From: Streptomyces sp. WAC05374
GTDB taxonomy: Bacteria > Actinomycetota > Actinomycetes > Streptomycetales > Streptomycetaceae
Length of the DNA: 64,000 nucleotides
Assembly: GCF_004353505.1 (NCBI RefSeq)
Contig: NZ_SMNQ01000009.1
Location: forward strand, 1-64,000
Direction: 5' to 3'
The notes below the pieces were generated by a model that did not search any database, was not told the DNA's origin, and saw only the letters and a list, made by a program, of their open reading frames with translations. The position numbers and the translations under genes were made by a program. Shown here piece by piece: positions 24,971 to 33,862 of the stretch (positions are counted from its first letter, which is position 1; the number at the start of each line of letters is the position of its first letter).

Positions 24971-26422
24971 ATGGCGTCCACGATTCCCGACCCGCACCGA
25001 AGCACCCGCGGAGAGCGGCAGGAGGAGCCCTCCCCGGGCGGACGGACGGGCCGGGTGGAGGCCCACGGCATCGACCACATCCCCGAGCACGAACGCCACG
25101 GCCGGCCCCGGCAGTTGTTCTCCGTCTGGGCGGCGGCCAACGTGAACTACCTGAGCCTGGTGATCGGCGGCGCCCTGATCCTGATGGGCCTCACCCTGTG
25201 GCAGGCCCTCGCGGTGATCGTGGTCGGCAACCTGTTCTGGGTGCTCACGGGCGTGCTGTCGATACCGGGCCCGGCGGCGGGCGCGCCGAGCGAGGTGATC
25301 ACACGGGCGATGTTCGGCATCCGCGGTAACCGGGTGAACAACGCGGTCGTCGGCTGGCTCATCTCCGTCTGTTACTTCGCCCTGAACCTGGCCGCCGCCG
25401 CGACCGCCGCCTTCTCCCTCGTGGAGCGGGCCGGCACCACCACGACCACCGGCGTCAAGGTCGTCGTCGTCCTGGTGATCGCCGTGCTCACCCTGACCAT
25501 CGGCGTCTACGGCCACGCCACGATCATGAAGCTGTACTTCCCGGTCACGCTCGCCCTCGCGGCCGTCTTCGCCGTCGTCGCGGCCGGCGTCCTCCGGCAC
25601 ACCGACTTCGGGTACGCCCCGGCCGAACCGCTCGGCGGAAACACCCTGTGGGCGGTGCTCCTCGCCGGTGTCACCCTGGTCGCTTCCGGCCCCCTGTCGT
25701 ACACCACCAGCGCCGACTTCTCCCGCTACCTGCCCCGGACGACCTCCCCCCGGGCCATCATCGGGTGGACCGCCCTGGGCGGCTTCCTGCCGAGCGTCGT
25801 GGTCTGCTCCCTGGGGGCACTGGCCGCGACCGCGGTCGACATGACGGACCCCCAGTCGGGGCTCCGGACGATCCTGCCCGGCTGGTTCGAGCCGGTGTTC
25901 CTGCTCGCCCTGGTCCTCGGCACCATCGCCATCAACGCCCTGACCGCCTACAGCGCCGGGCTCGCCCTCCAGGCCGTCGGCATCCGCGTCCGCCGCTCCC
26001 TCAGCGTGATCGCCGACGGGGTCGCCGCCGTCTCGCTCACCCTGTACGGGCTCCTCGTCTCCGACTTCCTCGACACCGTCAGCAACGTCCTCCAGCTCAC
26101 GGTCGTCCTGCTCGGCCCGGCCGTGGCCGTCTACGCCACCGACATCCTGCTGCGCCGCAACCGCTACGACGGCCCCGCCCTGGTGGACGAGAGCCCCGGC
26201 AGCCCCTTCTGGTACACCGCCGGGGTCAACACGGCGGGCGTGCTCGCCCTCACCGGAGGCGTCACCGCGGCGGCCCTGTGCGTCAACACGCTGTACACCG
26301 GGCCGGTCGCCCGGGCCCTGGACGGCCTGGACCTCGCCCTCCCCGCCGGTCTCGCCGTCTCCTCCTCGCTCTATGCGCTCCTCTGGCGCCGGAACAGCGC
26401 CCGGCCGGCCGCGGGCCGCTAG
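24971..26422 (+). CDS. NCS1 family purine/cytosine-type permease
   Basis: 483-aa permease with 12 membrane helices. The NCS1 features are an N-terminal cytosolic stretch with VEAHGIDHIPEHERHGRPRQ, the first helix WAAANVNYLSLVIGG, and GAPSEVITRAMFGIRGNR in the helix-3 region. Such carriers import cytosine, purines, allantoin, hydantoins or thiamine precursors with protons or sodium. GGAGGGG precedes ATG 24971. Together with the divergent TetR and amidohydrolase it looks like an uptake-and-hydrolysis module. Its stop overlaps the stop of the convergent SMC-like gene in a shared CTAG. Confidence 0.93.
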   Translation: MASTIPDPHRSTRGERQEEPSPGGRTGRVEAHGIDHIPEHERHGRPRQLFSVWAAANVNYLSLVIGGALILMGLTLWQALAVIVVGNLFWVLTGVLSIPGPAAGAPSEVITRAMFGIRGNRVNNAVVGWLISVCYFALNLAAAATAAFSLVERAGTTTTTGVKVVVVLVIAVLTLTIGVYGHATIMKLYFPVTLALAAVFAVVAAGVLRHTDFGYAPAEPLGGNTLWAVLLAGVTLVASGPLSYTTSADFSRYLPRTTSPRAIIGWTALGGFLPSVVVCSLGALAATAVDMTDPQSGLRTILPGWFEPVFLLALVLGTIAINALTAYSAGLALQAVGIRVRRSLSVIADGVAAVSLTLYGLLVSDFLDTVSNVLQLTVVLLGPAVAVYATDILLRRNRYDGPALVDESPGSPFWYTAGVNTAGVLALTGGVTAAALCVNTLYTGPVARALDGLDLALPAGLAVSSSLYALLWRRNSARPAAGR

Positions 26423-29400
26423 CCCGCGTTCGCCGCCTCCGGGTCCGGGGTGCGCCGGAACATGCGGGTGGCGGTGATCTCGCCGTGGACGACCGTCTCG
26501 CCCTCGGTGGCGGGCTGCGGCAGGCCGGGGCGCAGGTGCTCCTCCACGCTGATGTACTTCAGGCCCGCCCGCAGGTCCGCGTCGTTGCGCAACCGGATGA
26601 CCAGCGGGAACTCGGCCAGCGCGGTCGTGTCGAACAGGCCGGTGGTGTACAGGAGCTGGACGCCGAGCGCGTCGGACACCGCCCGCTGGAGCTCCAGCAG
26701 GTACGTGGCGTTGGCGCGGCCGATCGGATTGTCGAGGAACAACGTGCCGGCGTGCCGGTGCTTGTCGCGGCCCCGGTCGTTGCTGCGCAGGGCGGCCATC
26801 GTGCAGTACAGCGCGATGGCGGCGGTGAGCAACTGGCCGCCGGAGAAGACGTCGCCCATCTGCCCGACGGGGACGCGCTCGGCGCGCAGCACCGCGTCGG
26901 GCTTGAGGATCTCCACCGCCACGCCCTTGGGCTGGAGGGCGGCCTGGACACCGCGCAGCAGGAGGGACATCCCGTCGCGGCGCAGGTCGGAGTTCTTCTT
27001 GACGGCCGCGCGGGTCGCCTCGTCGATGACCTCGCCGAGCCGCTCGATGAGCGTCGCCTGGTCCGGCTCCTCGAACCTTATGCGCAGGAACTCCTGGCCC
27101 GACCATTCACCGAGGCCCTCGGGGAGGCGGGACAGGCGCTGCGCCGAGCGGAGCGTGGCCAGCGCGGACTCCACCAGGCCGCGCAGCCGGTCGACGATGG
27201 AGTCGCGGTTGCGCTCGAGCTGCGCCAGCTCGTCGGTCAGCACGCGCAGCCGGGGCGCGAAGGCGTCGGCCCACTTGGCGGCGTGTTCGGGCAGGGCCGA
27301 GGCGGGCAGTTCGCGGATCTGCTGCCGGGCGGGGGTGCGGACCTGTTCGTAGCGGGTGGAGTTGGCGTGCCGTACCAGGACGTCGCAGGCCTCGCGTACG
27401 GCGGCGTCGGCGGCCGACAGGTCGGCCGCGCAGCCGCGCAGGGAGCGCCGCGCCTCGGCGGCGGACCGGCGGGCCTCCTCCAGGCTGCCCGGGTACGGCT
27501 CCGGTGCCTCCTGCTCCTCGTCGGTGTGCTCCCTGAGCAGGTCACGCAGGAGGGCGGCCGTCTCGTCGAAGCCGCCGGCCGCGTCCTCCGCGGCGCGGTG
27601 GGCCTGGAGGAGCCGGGCGTGGGTGGCGCGGGCGCTCTCCAGGGCGTCGGTGCGGACGGCCAGTTCGGTGGTGGCGGTGCGCAGGAGGGACTGGGCGTGG
27701 TCGGCGTCGGTCGGTTCCAGCTCCTCGGGCAGCCCGGTGTGCGCCTCGCCGTCCGCGGGGGCCAGCCGCTCGGCCTCGCCGCGCAGCCGGCCGAGCTTCT
27801 CGCTGGCCTCGGAGGCGCGGGACTCCAGCATCTGGACCAGGGACTCGGCGCGGGCGGCGGCGGCCTGGCGGGAGGGGCCGTCGGCGCCGTCGGGGCTCTC
27901 CAGGAGCTGGGCGGCCCGGGTGCGGACCTTGTTGGTGAGCCGGTCCAGCTCGGCGAGGGCGGCGCTCTCGTCGCTCTCGGCCCGGGCCTGCTCGGCGCGC
28001 AGGTCGGCGCCGACGCCGACCTTCTCGTACAACTGGGAGGCCGCGCGGTACGCCTCGCGGAGGGCGGCGAGCGGCACGCGGGGGGCCTCGCCGTCCTCCT
28101 CCGGCAGGTTCTCGGGCGCGCCGGCGATCTCGGCGCGCTCGGCCCGCAGGGCGCGGGCGGTGCGGTGGGCGTCGTCGGCGGCGCGCTGGGCGGCGCGGCG
28201 GTCCTCGTCGGCGGCGCGGGCGCGCTCCAGGCAGGTCTGGGCGCGGGCTTCGTACTCGGTGGCCTCGTCGGCCAGTTCGCGGAGCCTGGCCTGCCAGCCG
28301 GCCCGCTCGCGCAGCCGGAACGCCAGGCCCGCGAGGGCGTCGGCGGCCCGGCGGGCGCGCTGCGCGGCTTCCTGCCGCTCGTCGCGCACCCGGGCGGTGT
28401 CGGCCGCCGCCTCGTCCGCCTCGGCCCGTACGGTGCGGGCTTCGGCGAGCGCGGCCTCGGCCGTTTCGGCGGCCACGCGCGCGGTGGCGGCGGCCTCCGC
28501 CAGTTCGGTGAGCATGCCGGGCGGGCAGTCGGCGCGCCAGGAGCCGATGCGGGCGGCGAGCGAGCGGTCGCCGGTGAGGCGGGCGGCGAGGGTGCGGATC
28601 TCCTCGTCGCGGGCGGCGGCGCGGGCGCGCAGCGCCTGGCGCTCCTCGTCGGCGGCGTGCTCGTCGTGCATGGCCGGGTTCGGCGGGACGAGGAAGACGT
28701 CGGTGTCCGTGCCGCCGGTGGGTCCCGGCACGGGGGCGAGGAGCGCGGCGGCGGTGCCCACGGCCACGGCGGAGCGCGGCAGGAGGGCCGCGCCGGCGAG
28801 GACCTCGCGGGCCCTGGCGTACGAGACCGGGTCGGTGATGACGACACCGTCGACCAGCTCGGGCCGTGCGGCGAGCACGGCGGCGTGGTCGGCGGGGTCG
28901 ACGGCCTGGGCGAGGTAGCGCCAGCCGGGCAGGGCGGGGATGCCCTGCTCGCCGAGGTACTCGACGGCGGCGAGGACGTCGGGGCCGGGTGGCAGGAGCC
29001 CGCCGTCACCGAGGGCGCCGAGGATGCGGGAGTCGTCGGCGGCGGCGGTGCGCAGTTCGAAGAGCTTGCGCTCGGCGGAGGCGATGCCCTGGTCGAGGAG
29101 GTCGCGCAGCTCGTCGGCGTACCGGTCGAACTCCTCGACGGTGAGCGGCCCCTGTCCGGATCGCACGGGTGCGGCCGCGGCCTCGTCCGGCTCTCCGCCC
29201 TGGCGGGGGCCGGGGACGGCGGGCTTGGCGGGCGGGAGGCTCAGCAGCTCGGCGAGGCGCTCCTCGGCGGCGATGGACTCGGCGGCGCGGCGCTCCGCCT
29301 GGTGGGCGCTCTCGGCGGCCTGGGCGGCGTCGGCCGCGCGGGCGGCGGCCAGTTCGGCGCGGGACTCGGCCGCGGCGGCCTCACGGGCGCGGTCGGCCGC

Positions 29401-31074
29401 CGCGCGGGCGGCGTCGCGGGCCTCGTCCCAGGCGGCGACGGTGGTCTTCTCGGCGTCGCTGGCGGCGAGCGCGGCGCGGGCGGGGTCGGCGTCCGGGGCG
29501 GTGTCGTCGAGCCATCCGGCGCGTACCGCTTCGGCGGTCTCCTGCTCCACCTCGGCGAGGCGCTGGCGCAGGTGACCGGCCTCGCTGCGGGCGCGCTGGG
29601 CCTCGGTGGCGGCGGCGGTGGCGTCGCGGTGGGCGGTCTCGCCGGCCTCCTGGAGGGCGGCGGAGCGCTCCTCCTCCTCGTCCGCGTGCCGCTCACCCTC
29701 CTCGGCTGCGGCGTGCAGCGCCCGTACGAGGTCGGCGGCGGCCTTGGCGCGGGCGGCCAGCGCGGGGGCGGCGTCCCGCTCGGCCTCGCGGATGGCGGCG
29801 GCCACGCGCGCGGAGCGGTCGGCGGCGGCACGGTGCCTCAGGACCGCCTCGGCGGCCTGCCAGGCAGCGTGGAGCGTGCGGGCGTCGGACAGCTCGCGGC
29901 GCTGGGCGGCGGCGCCCTTCTCGGCGGCGGTGAGGGCCAGGGAGGCGTGGCGGTAGGCCAGTTCGGCCGCGATGAGGGAGGCGCGGGCGCGTGCCTGCTC
30001 GGCCTCGGTGACGGTGTGGGCGGCGGCGGTGACCTGCTCGGCGAGCTCGGCGGCGCGGCCGCGTTCACCGGCGGCGCGGGCGGAGAGGCGGGTGGCGAGG
30101 GTGCGGGTGCGCCGCTCGGCTCCGGCGTGGACGTCGCGGGCACGCGCGCGTGTGCCGGCCGCTTCGACGATCCGGCCGAGGAGGTCGACGGAGCCGGCGG
30201 TGAAGTCGCGTTCGGCGGTGAGTTCGGCGCGGCGGCCGAGCTTGTTGCCGAAGCCGCTGACCAGGTCGGCGAGGCCGTCGGTGTCCCGGGTGTCGGTGAC
30301 GGCGCGCAGCAGCAGGTCGGTGAAGTCGGAGTCCTTCTTCACCGCGAAGAGGCCGGCCGCCTCTCCCTCGTCGGCGTTCATCTCCCGCTGGTAGCGGAAC
30401 AGTTCGGGGTCCAGGCCCAGGTCGCCGAGGTGCTCGTTCCAGCGGTCGTGGATCTCCTCCCAGTACACCTCCAGGTGCGGGTACGCCTTGCCGGCCTCGG
30501 TGAGGGCGTCACGGAAGCCCTTCATGGTGCGGCGGCGGCCCTGGGCGCCGGAGACGCCCTCGGCGGGCGGGCGCACGGCGTTGGCTTCGGCGACCGGGAG
30601 GGAGTCCAGGCTCAGGCCCGGGCCGGGGCGGAAGGAGTACCAGGCCTCGGCGAACTTGCGCGGGTCGTTGGAGACCTGCCTGCCGCGCCATTCGCTGACC
30701 TTGCCGACGACGACCAGTTCGCCGGTGAGCGTGTGCTGCCACTCCAGGGCGACGTGCCCGCAGTCGTCGGCCAGCAGGAACTTGCGCAGCACGCCGGAGC
30801 TGGCACCGCCGAGGGTGTTGCGGTGGCCCGGCAGCATGACCGAGAAGATCAGCTTGAGCAGGACGGACTTGCCGCCGCCGTTCTCCAGGAAGAGCACGCC
30901 CGCGGGCGCGGGGCGGCGCGGCGGGCCGACCGGCTCCTCCTCGAAGAACTCCGCCTGGGTGGGGGCGGGGTTGGGCACGGGCGCACCGACTCCGCGCAGG
31001 TCCAGCACGGTGTCGGCGTAGCGCGCACCGGCGGGCCCGATGGAGTAGAGGCGGACCCGGGACAACTCGTACAT
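26419..31074 (-). CDS. SMC-like ATPase, MksB/JetC-type, 1551 aa
   Basis: Very large ATP-binding protein built like MukB/MksB/JetC. The Walker A loop LENGGGKSVLLKL is at residues 64-76. Long Ala/Glu/Arg-rich coiled coils (about 330-650 and 850-1280) flank a globular middle region (about 680-830), the expected hinge. The ABC signature FSGGQ lies near 1410, and Walker B is TLFLDNP near 1444-1450 with Asn where the catalytic Glu is expected. SMC-like ATPases load onto and extrude DNA loops. It is the last gene of a three-gene set (32243-33769, 31125-32027, this gene) with the F-E-B/A-B-C order of MksBEF and Wadjet. No JetD/MksG nuclease is next to it. Family assignment rests on size, motifs and order. 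Confidence 0.85.
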   Translation of the reverse strand: MYELSRVRLYSIGPAGARYADTVLDLRGVGAPVPNPAPTQAEFFEEEPVGPPRRPAPAGVLFLENGGGKSVLLKLIFSVMLPGHRNTLGGASSGVLRKFLLADDCGHVALEWQHTLTGELVVVGKVSEWRGRQVSNDPRKFAEAWYSFRPGPGLSLDSLPVAEANAVRPPAEGVSGAQGRRRTMKGFRDALTEAGKAYPHLEVYWEEIHDRWNEHLGDLGLDPELFRYQREMNADEGEAAGLFAVKKDSDFTDLLLRAVTDTRDTDGLADLVSGFGNKLGRRAELTAERDFTAGSVDLLGRIVEAAGTRARARDVHAGAERRTRTLATRLSARAAGERGRAAELAEQVTAAAHTVTEAEQARARASLIAAELAYRHASLALTAAEKGAAAQRRELSDARTLHAAWQAAEAVLRHRAAADRSARVAAAIREAERDAAPALAARAKAAADLVRALHAAAEEGERHADEEEERSAALQEAGETAHRDATAAATEAQRARSEAGHLRQRLAEVEQETAEAVRAGWLDDTAPDADPARAALAASDAEKTTVAAWDEARDAARAAADRAREAAAAESRAELAAARAADAAQAAESAHQAERRAAESIAAEERLAELLSLPPAKPAVPGPRQGGEPDEAAAAPVRSGQGPLTVEEFDRYADELRDLLDQGIASAERKLFELRTAAADDSRILGALGDGGLLPPGPDVLAAVEYLGEQGIPALPGWRYLAQAVDPADHAAVLAARPELVDGVVITDPVSYARAREVLAGAALLPRSAVAVGTAAALLAPVPGPTGGTDTDVFLVPPNPAMHDEHAADEERQALRARAAARDEEIRTLAARLTGDRSLAARIGSWRADCPPGMLTELAEAAATARVAAETAEAALAEARTVRAEADEAAADTARVRDERQEAAQRARRAADALAGLAFRLRERAGWQARLRELADEATEYEARAQTCLERARAADEDRRAAQRAADDAHRTARALRAERAEIAGAPENLPEEDGEAPRVPLAALREAYRAASQLYEKVGVGADLRAEQARAESDESAALAELDRLTNKVRTRAAQLLESPDGADGPSRQAAAARAESLVQMLESRASEASEKLGRLRGEAERLAPADGEAHTGLPEELEPTDADHAQSLLRTATTELAVRTDALESARATHARLLQAHRAAEDAAGGFDETAALLRDLLREHTDEEQEAPEPYPGSLEEARRSAAEARRSLRGCAADLSAADAAVREACDVLVRHANSTRYEQVRTPARQQIRELPASALPEHAAKWADAFAPRLRVLTDELAQLERNRDSIVDRLRGLVESALATLRSAQRLSRLPEGLGEWSGQEFLRIRFEEPDQATLIERLGEVIDEATRAAVKKNSDLRRDGMSLLLRGVQAALQPKGVAVEILKPDAVLRAERVPVGQMGDVFSGGQLLTAAIALYCTMAALRSNDRGRDKHRHAGTLFLDNPIGRANATYLLELQRAVSDALGVQLLYTTGLFDTTALAEFPLVIRLRNDADLRAGLKYISVEEHLRPGLPQPATEGETVVHGEITATRMFRRTPDPEAANAG

Positions 31075-31090
31075 GGCGGCGGACTCTCAG

Positions 31091-31118
31091 TCGTGTGCTG
31101 TCGTGTGCTGTCGTGTGG
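31091..31118. repeat. short tandem repeat in the SMC operon gap
   Basis: TCGTGTGCTG is repeated at 31091 and 31101, then TCGTGTGGCG follows at 31111. It lies in the 50-bp gap between the JetB-like stop and the SMC gene start. Confidence 0.7.
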
Positions 31119-31124
31119 CGCGTG

Positions 31125-32027
31125 TCAGGCGTGGAAGGGCAGGCCGGCGTCGGCGGCCAGCTCCAGGTCGTCGCCCTCCGGCGGCGGCAGGAGGGTGGCG
31201 GTGCCGTCGGAGACCGGTACGACGCCCAGTTCCAGCAGTTCTGCCATGGCGGCGCTGCCCGCCATGTCGCGGACCTGGAGCTGGTAGCGGGCGGTGGTGC
31301 GGTAGGAGCCGCCGCCCTCGTCGCCGGTGCGCTGGAGGAACCCGGAGTCGGTGAGGAAGGCGACGGCCTTGCCGATGATGCCGGTGGTGGAGCCGGCGAG
31401 CCGGCGGGCGTCCTTGGTGGCGCCGGTCGCGCTGCGCCGCGCGTAGATGCGCCAGGCGGCCTCCAGGCCGGGTGCGTCGGTGGCGGGGTCGGTGTTCTCG
31501 CCCTGCTCCTCGGCGCGCTCCTCCAGGCGGCGGCAGGCCTGGCGTACGAAGGCGTCGACGCCGTTGACGGTGATGCGGCCGATGTACCCGTCGTCGGCGA
31601 GGTCCTCGGGGCGGGGGAAGGCCATGGCGGCGACGGCGAGGTGGGCCAGGCCGTGCAGGAAGCGGTCGCCGGAGTCGGTGGAGGCGCGGCGCGCGTAGTC
31701 GCCCATGCGGACGGCGAAGACGGAGTCCTCGGCGGCGGTGACGGCCATCCCCGCGCGCGGGGAGACCTCCAGGACGATCAGCCCGAGTCCGGTCGCCACG
31801 GCGTCGGCGAGCCGGGCGAAGGCGGGCTCCTCGCGGTACCGGCGGAGCAGGTCGGCGTACTCGGCGTCGCGGGCGGGCAGCAGCTTGGGCTGGAGCCCGA
31901 AGGAGACCAGGCGGGCGGCGTCGGCGGCGTCGGCGGGCGTGACGGTGCCGGACGCGGCGGGCTGCGGCGCCTGGGGGGCGTCCGGCTCGCTCCACGCGTC
32001 GGCGTGCTCGGCGTGGTGGTCGCTCAC
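31125..32027 (-). CDS. MksE/JetB-like accessory protein of the SMC set
   Basis: 300-aa soluble protein with an acidic, Ala/Pro-rich N-terminus. A central region (LLRRYREEPAFARLADAVATG with LGLIVLEVSPRAGMAV and AEDSVFAVRMGDY) and a C-terminal half suggest tandem winged-helix folds, as in MukE/MksE/JetB. In those systems the protein binds the kleisin and DNA. No catalytic motif is visible. GTG 32027 has AAGGAG at good spacing. The assignment is an inference from size, fold impression and position between the kleisin-like and ATPase genes. Confidence 0.72.
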   Translation of the reverse strand: MSDHHAEHADAWSEPDAPQAPQPAASGTVTPADAADAARLVSFGLQPKLLPARDAEYADLLRRYREEPAFARLADAVATGLGLIVLEVSPRAGMAVTAAEDSVFAVRMGDYARRASTDSGDRFLHGLAHLAVAAMAFPRPEDLADDGYIGRITVNGVDAFVRQACRRLEERAEEQGENTDPATDAPGLEAAWRIYARRSATGATKDARRLAGSTTGIIGKAVAFLTDSGFLQRTGDEGGGSYRTTARYQLQVRDMAGSAAMAELLELGVVPVSDGTATLLPPPEGDDLELAADAGLPFHA

Positions 32028-32183
32028 GGCTGGTGCTCCTTGGTGGGGGTGGTGCGGGCGGGGTCGGGGGGTGCGGGTGGGGGTGGGGTGTGGCGGTCCG
32101 GGTCCGTGCGCGGCGCCCCGGGGTCACCCCCGGCGGTCGGCACCCCGCCGGGGTGGGCCGTGCGGGGCCGCCCCCGCGTCGGG

Positions 32184-32237
32184 GCGACGGCGGACGCGGG
32201 CGGTGGCGGGGCGACGGCGGACGCGGGCGGTGGCGGG
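32184..32237. repeat. two perfect 27-bp tandem repeats
   Basis: Two perfect adjacent copies (32184-32210 and 32211-32237), beginning GCGACGGCGGACGCGGGCGG, directly after the stop of the kleisin-like gene. They fall in the 215-bp gap before the next gene of the set. The rest of that gap is G-rich with no gene seen. Confidence 0.85.
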
Positions 32238-32242
32238 GCGCG

Positions 32243-33769
32243 TCATGCCGCGTCCGTGCGGTCGGCGGCCATGCCCACGGCGTCCAGCAGGGCGGTGCCG
32301 ACGATCAGGTCGGCTCCGCCGAACTCGGGGTCGTCCAGCTCGGTGCCGTCGTCGACGGCGAACAGCAGCCGTTCCTCGCCCTGCCGGTAGGCCGTGCCGA
32401 CCGGGGGGCTGGCCGCGTGGACCGCCAGCAGGGCGACCAGGTAGGGCAGTTCGGGGTCGCGGCGGCGGGCTTCGGCGAGCAGCCCGGAGAGGCGGCGTGG
32501 CGCGTCGTGCTCCAGGTCGAGCAGCTCCATGGCGCTCGCGAGCTGCTCCTCGCTGAACCGGCTGTCGTCGGGCGTGGCGATCAGGTCCGGTTCCGGCATC
32601 TCGGCGCCGAGGTGCTCGCGCTCGACCGGCGGGGTCAGCAGCAGGTCGACCAGGTCTCCCATGCGGACCGAGCCGGGGGCGCGCAGGCCGGTGCCGTGGG
32701 CGAAGTACGCGTCGGTGACGCGGGTGGCCCGTTCCACGGCGAGCGGCAGGACGGGGGCGACGAGCTGCCCGTACAGATCGAGTCCCGCACGGGCGGTGGG
32801 CTGGGCGAAGGCCTGCCGGTCCTGCTCGGCCCGGAACAGCGGGCCCGCCTCCAGGAGCCGGGACTGGAGCTGGGTGTGGCGGCGGATGCAGTCCTTGACG
32901 ATGTCGACGAGCTCGGCGGCACGCCGCTTGTGCTCGTGGTCCTCGGCCTCGTCGCGGGCCTTGCGGATGTTGGTGAGGATGGCGTTCTCGTGGCGGTACC
33001 GGTCGGCGACGTGGTCGAGCGCCTCGTCGATCATGTCGGGCACGGCGGTGAGCCAGTCGACGGCGCGCACATTGCGCCGGGTGGCCTCCAGGGTCTTGCG
33101 CAGCGTCTCCGCGTACTGCACGGTCCGGTACCGCGCCTGTTCGGCGGCGAGCTGGGCGTCGGCGAGCCGGCCGCGGCTGATCAGCACCTCGAGCTTGACC
33201 TCGGCGGCGATCTGGGCGCTGGTGACGTCGGTGTCGAGGGCGCCGACGAGGACGTTGACCGCCTCGTCGGTGGTGCGGAGATAGACGCTGCCGCCGTACC
33301 CGGGGACTTCCTCGATGAGCTTGAAGTCGTAGTCGCGGCGGACATAGACGCCGTCGGTGCCGAACGTGCCGTACACGGCGCGGAAGCCGCGGTCGACGCT
33401 GCCGACGTTGATCAGGTTCTCCAGCACCCAGCGGGCCACGCGCTCGTGTTCGGCGGCGGGCCGCCGGGGGGCCTGGGCGGCGACCCTGGGCAGCAGCCGG
33501 GCGACGATCTGCTCGTGGTCGGCGCCCGTGTCGAAGTCCATGTTGAGCGTGACGAGGTCGATCGCGGCGAGAGCGACCTCCGCCATGGCGTACGTCGAGT
33601 ACTCCCCCGCCAGGTTCGCCTTGCGCGCGTCCAGGTCGTGCAGGGGCGCCGTGCACGCGAGCGCGCGCAGCCGCCGCGCGAGCCCTTCGTCGGCGGCCGG
33701 GCCCTGGGCGGGCCTCGGCCCCGCGCTGAGCTGGGGCGGAACGGGTTCCGTCGAGGCAGGCGAAGTCAC
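32243..33769 (-). CDS. MksF/JetA-like kleisin candidate of the SMC set
   Basis: 508-aa soluble protein. The N-terminal part contains a helical, winged-helix-like region (AMAEVALAAIDLVTLNM, then VARWVLENLINVG and FRAVYGTFGTDGVYVRRDYDF). A long helical middle (about residues 180-330, rich in Arg/Glu/Ala, including the segment EAEDHEHKRRAAELVDIV) could be the neck-binding coiled coil, and the C-terminal third is acidic. This matches the MukF/MksF/JetA kleisin layout. It is the first gene of the set. GTG 33769 is chosen; GTG 33793 and TTG 33799 are possible, and none has a strong ribosome site. Homology should be tested with structure-based tools. Confidence 0.72.
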   Translation of the reverse strand: MTSPASTEPVPPQLSAGPRPAQGPAADEGLARRLRALACTAPLHDLDARKANLAGEYSTYAMAEVALAAIDLVTLNMDFDTGADHEQIVARLLPRVAAQAPRRPAAEHERVARWVLENLINVGSVDRGFRAVYGTFGTDGVYVRRDYDFKLIEEVPGYGGSVYLRTTDEAVNVLVGALDTDVTSAQIAAEVKLEVLISRGRLADAQLAAEQARYRTVQYAETLRKTLEATRRNVRAVDWLTAVPDMIDEALDHVADRYRHENAILTNIRKARDEAEDHEHKRRAAELVDIVKDCIRRHTQLQSRLLEAGPLFRAEQDRQAFAQPTARAGLDLYGQLVAPVLPLAVERATRVTDAYFAHGTGLRAPGSVRMGDLVDLLLTPPVEREHLGAEMPEPDLIATPDDSRFSEEQLASAMELLDLEHDAPRRLSGLLAEARRRDPELPYLVALLAVHAASPPVGTAYRQGEERLLFAVDDGTELDDPEFGGADLIVGTALLDAVGMAADRTDAA

Positions 33770-33862
33770 GCTGCACAGATTAGGTCCTCGCACTGACAAC
33801 GGTCGAAACGGCGCAGACGCCCCGCCGGGAGCCCCTCGGCCCGGGGTCCCGCGCCGGTGGTG

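Noticed and set aside
25648-31287. 1879-codon plus-strand frame opposite the SMC-like gene
   Set aside because: Gly/Ala/Val-rich antisense shadow; the minus-strand product has clear Walker motifs and coiled coils.
26419-33769. Calling the SMC set a complete Wadjet anti-plasmid system
   Set aside because: No JetD/MksG-like nuclease gene is present next to the three genes, so defence function is not shown.
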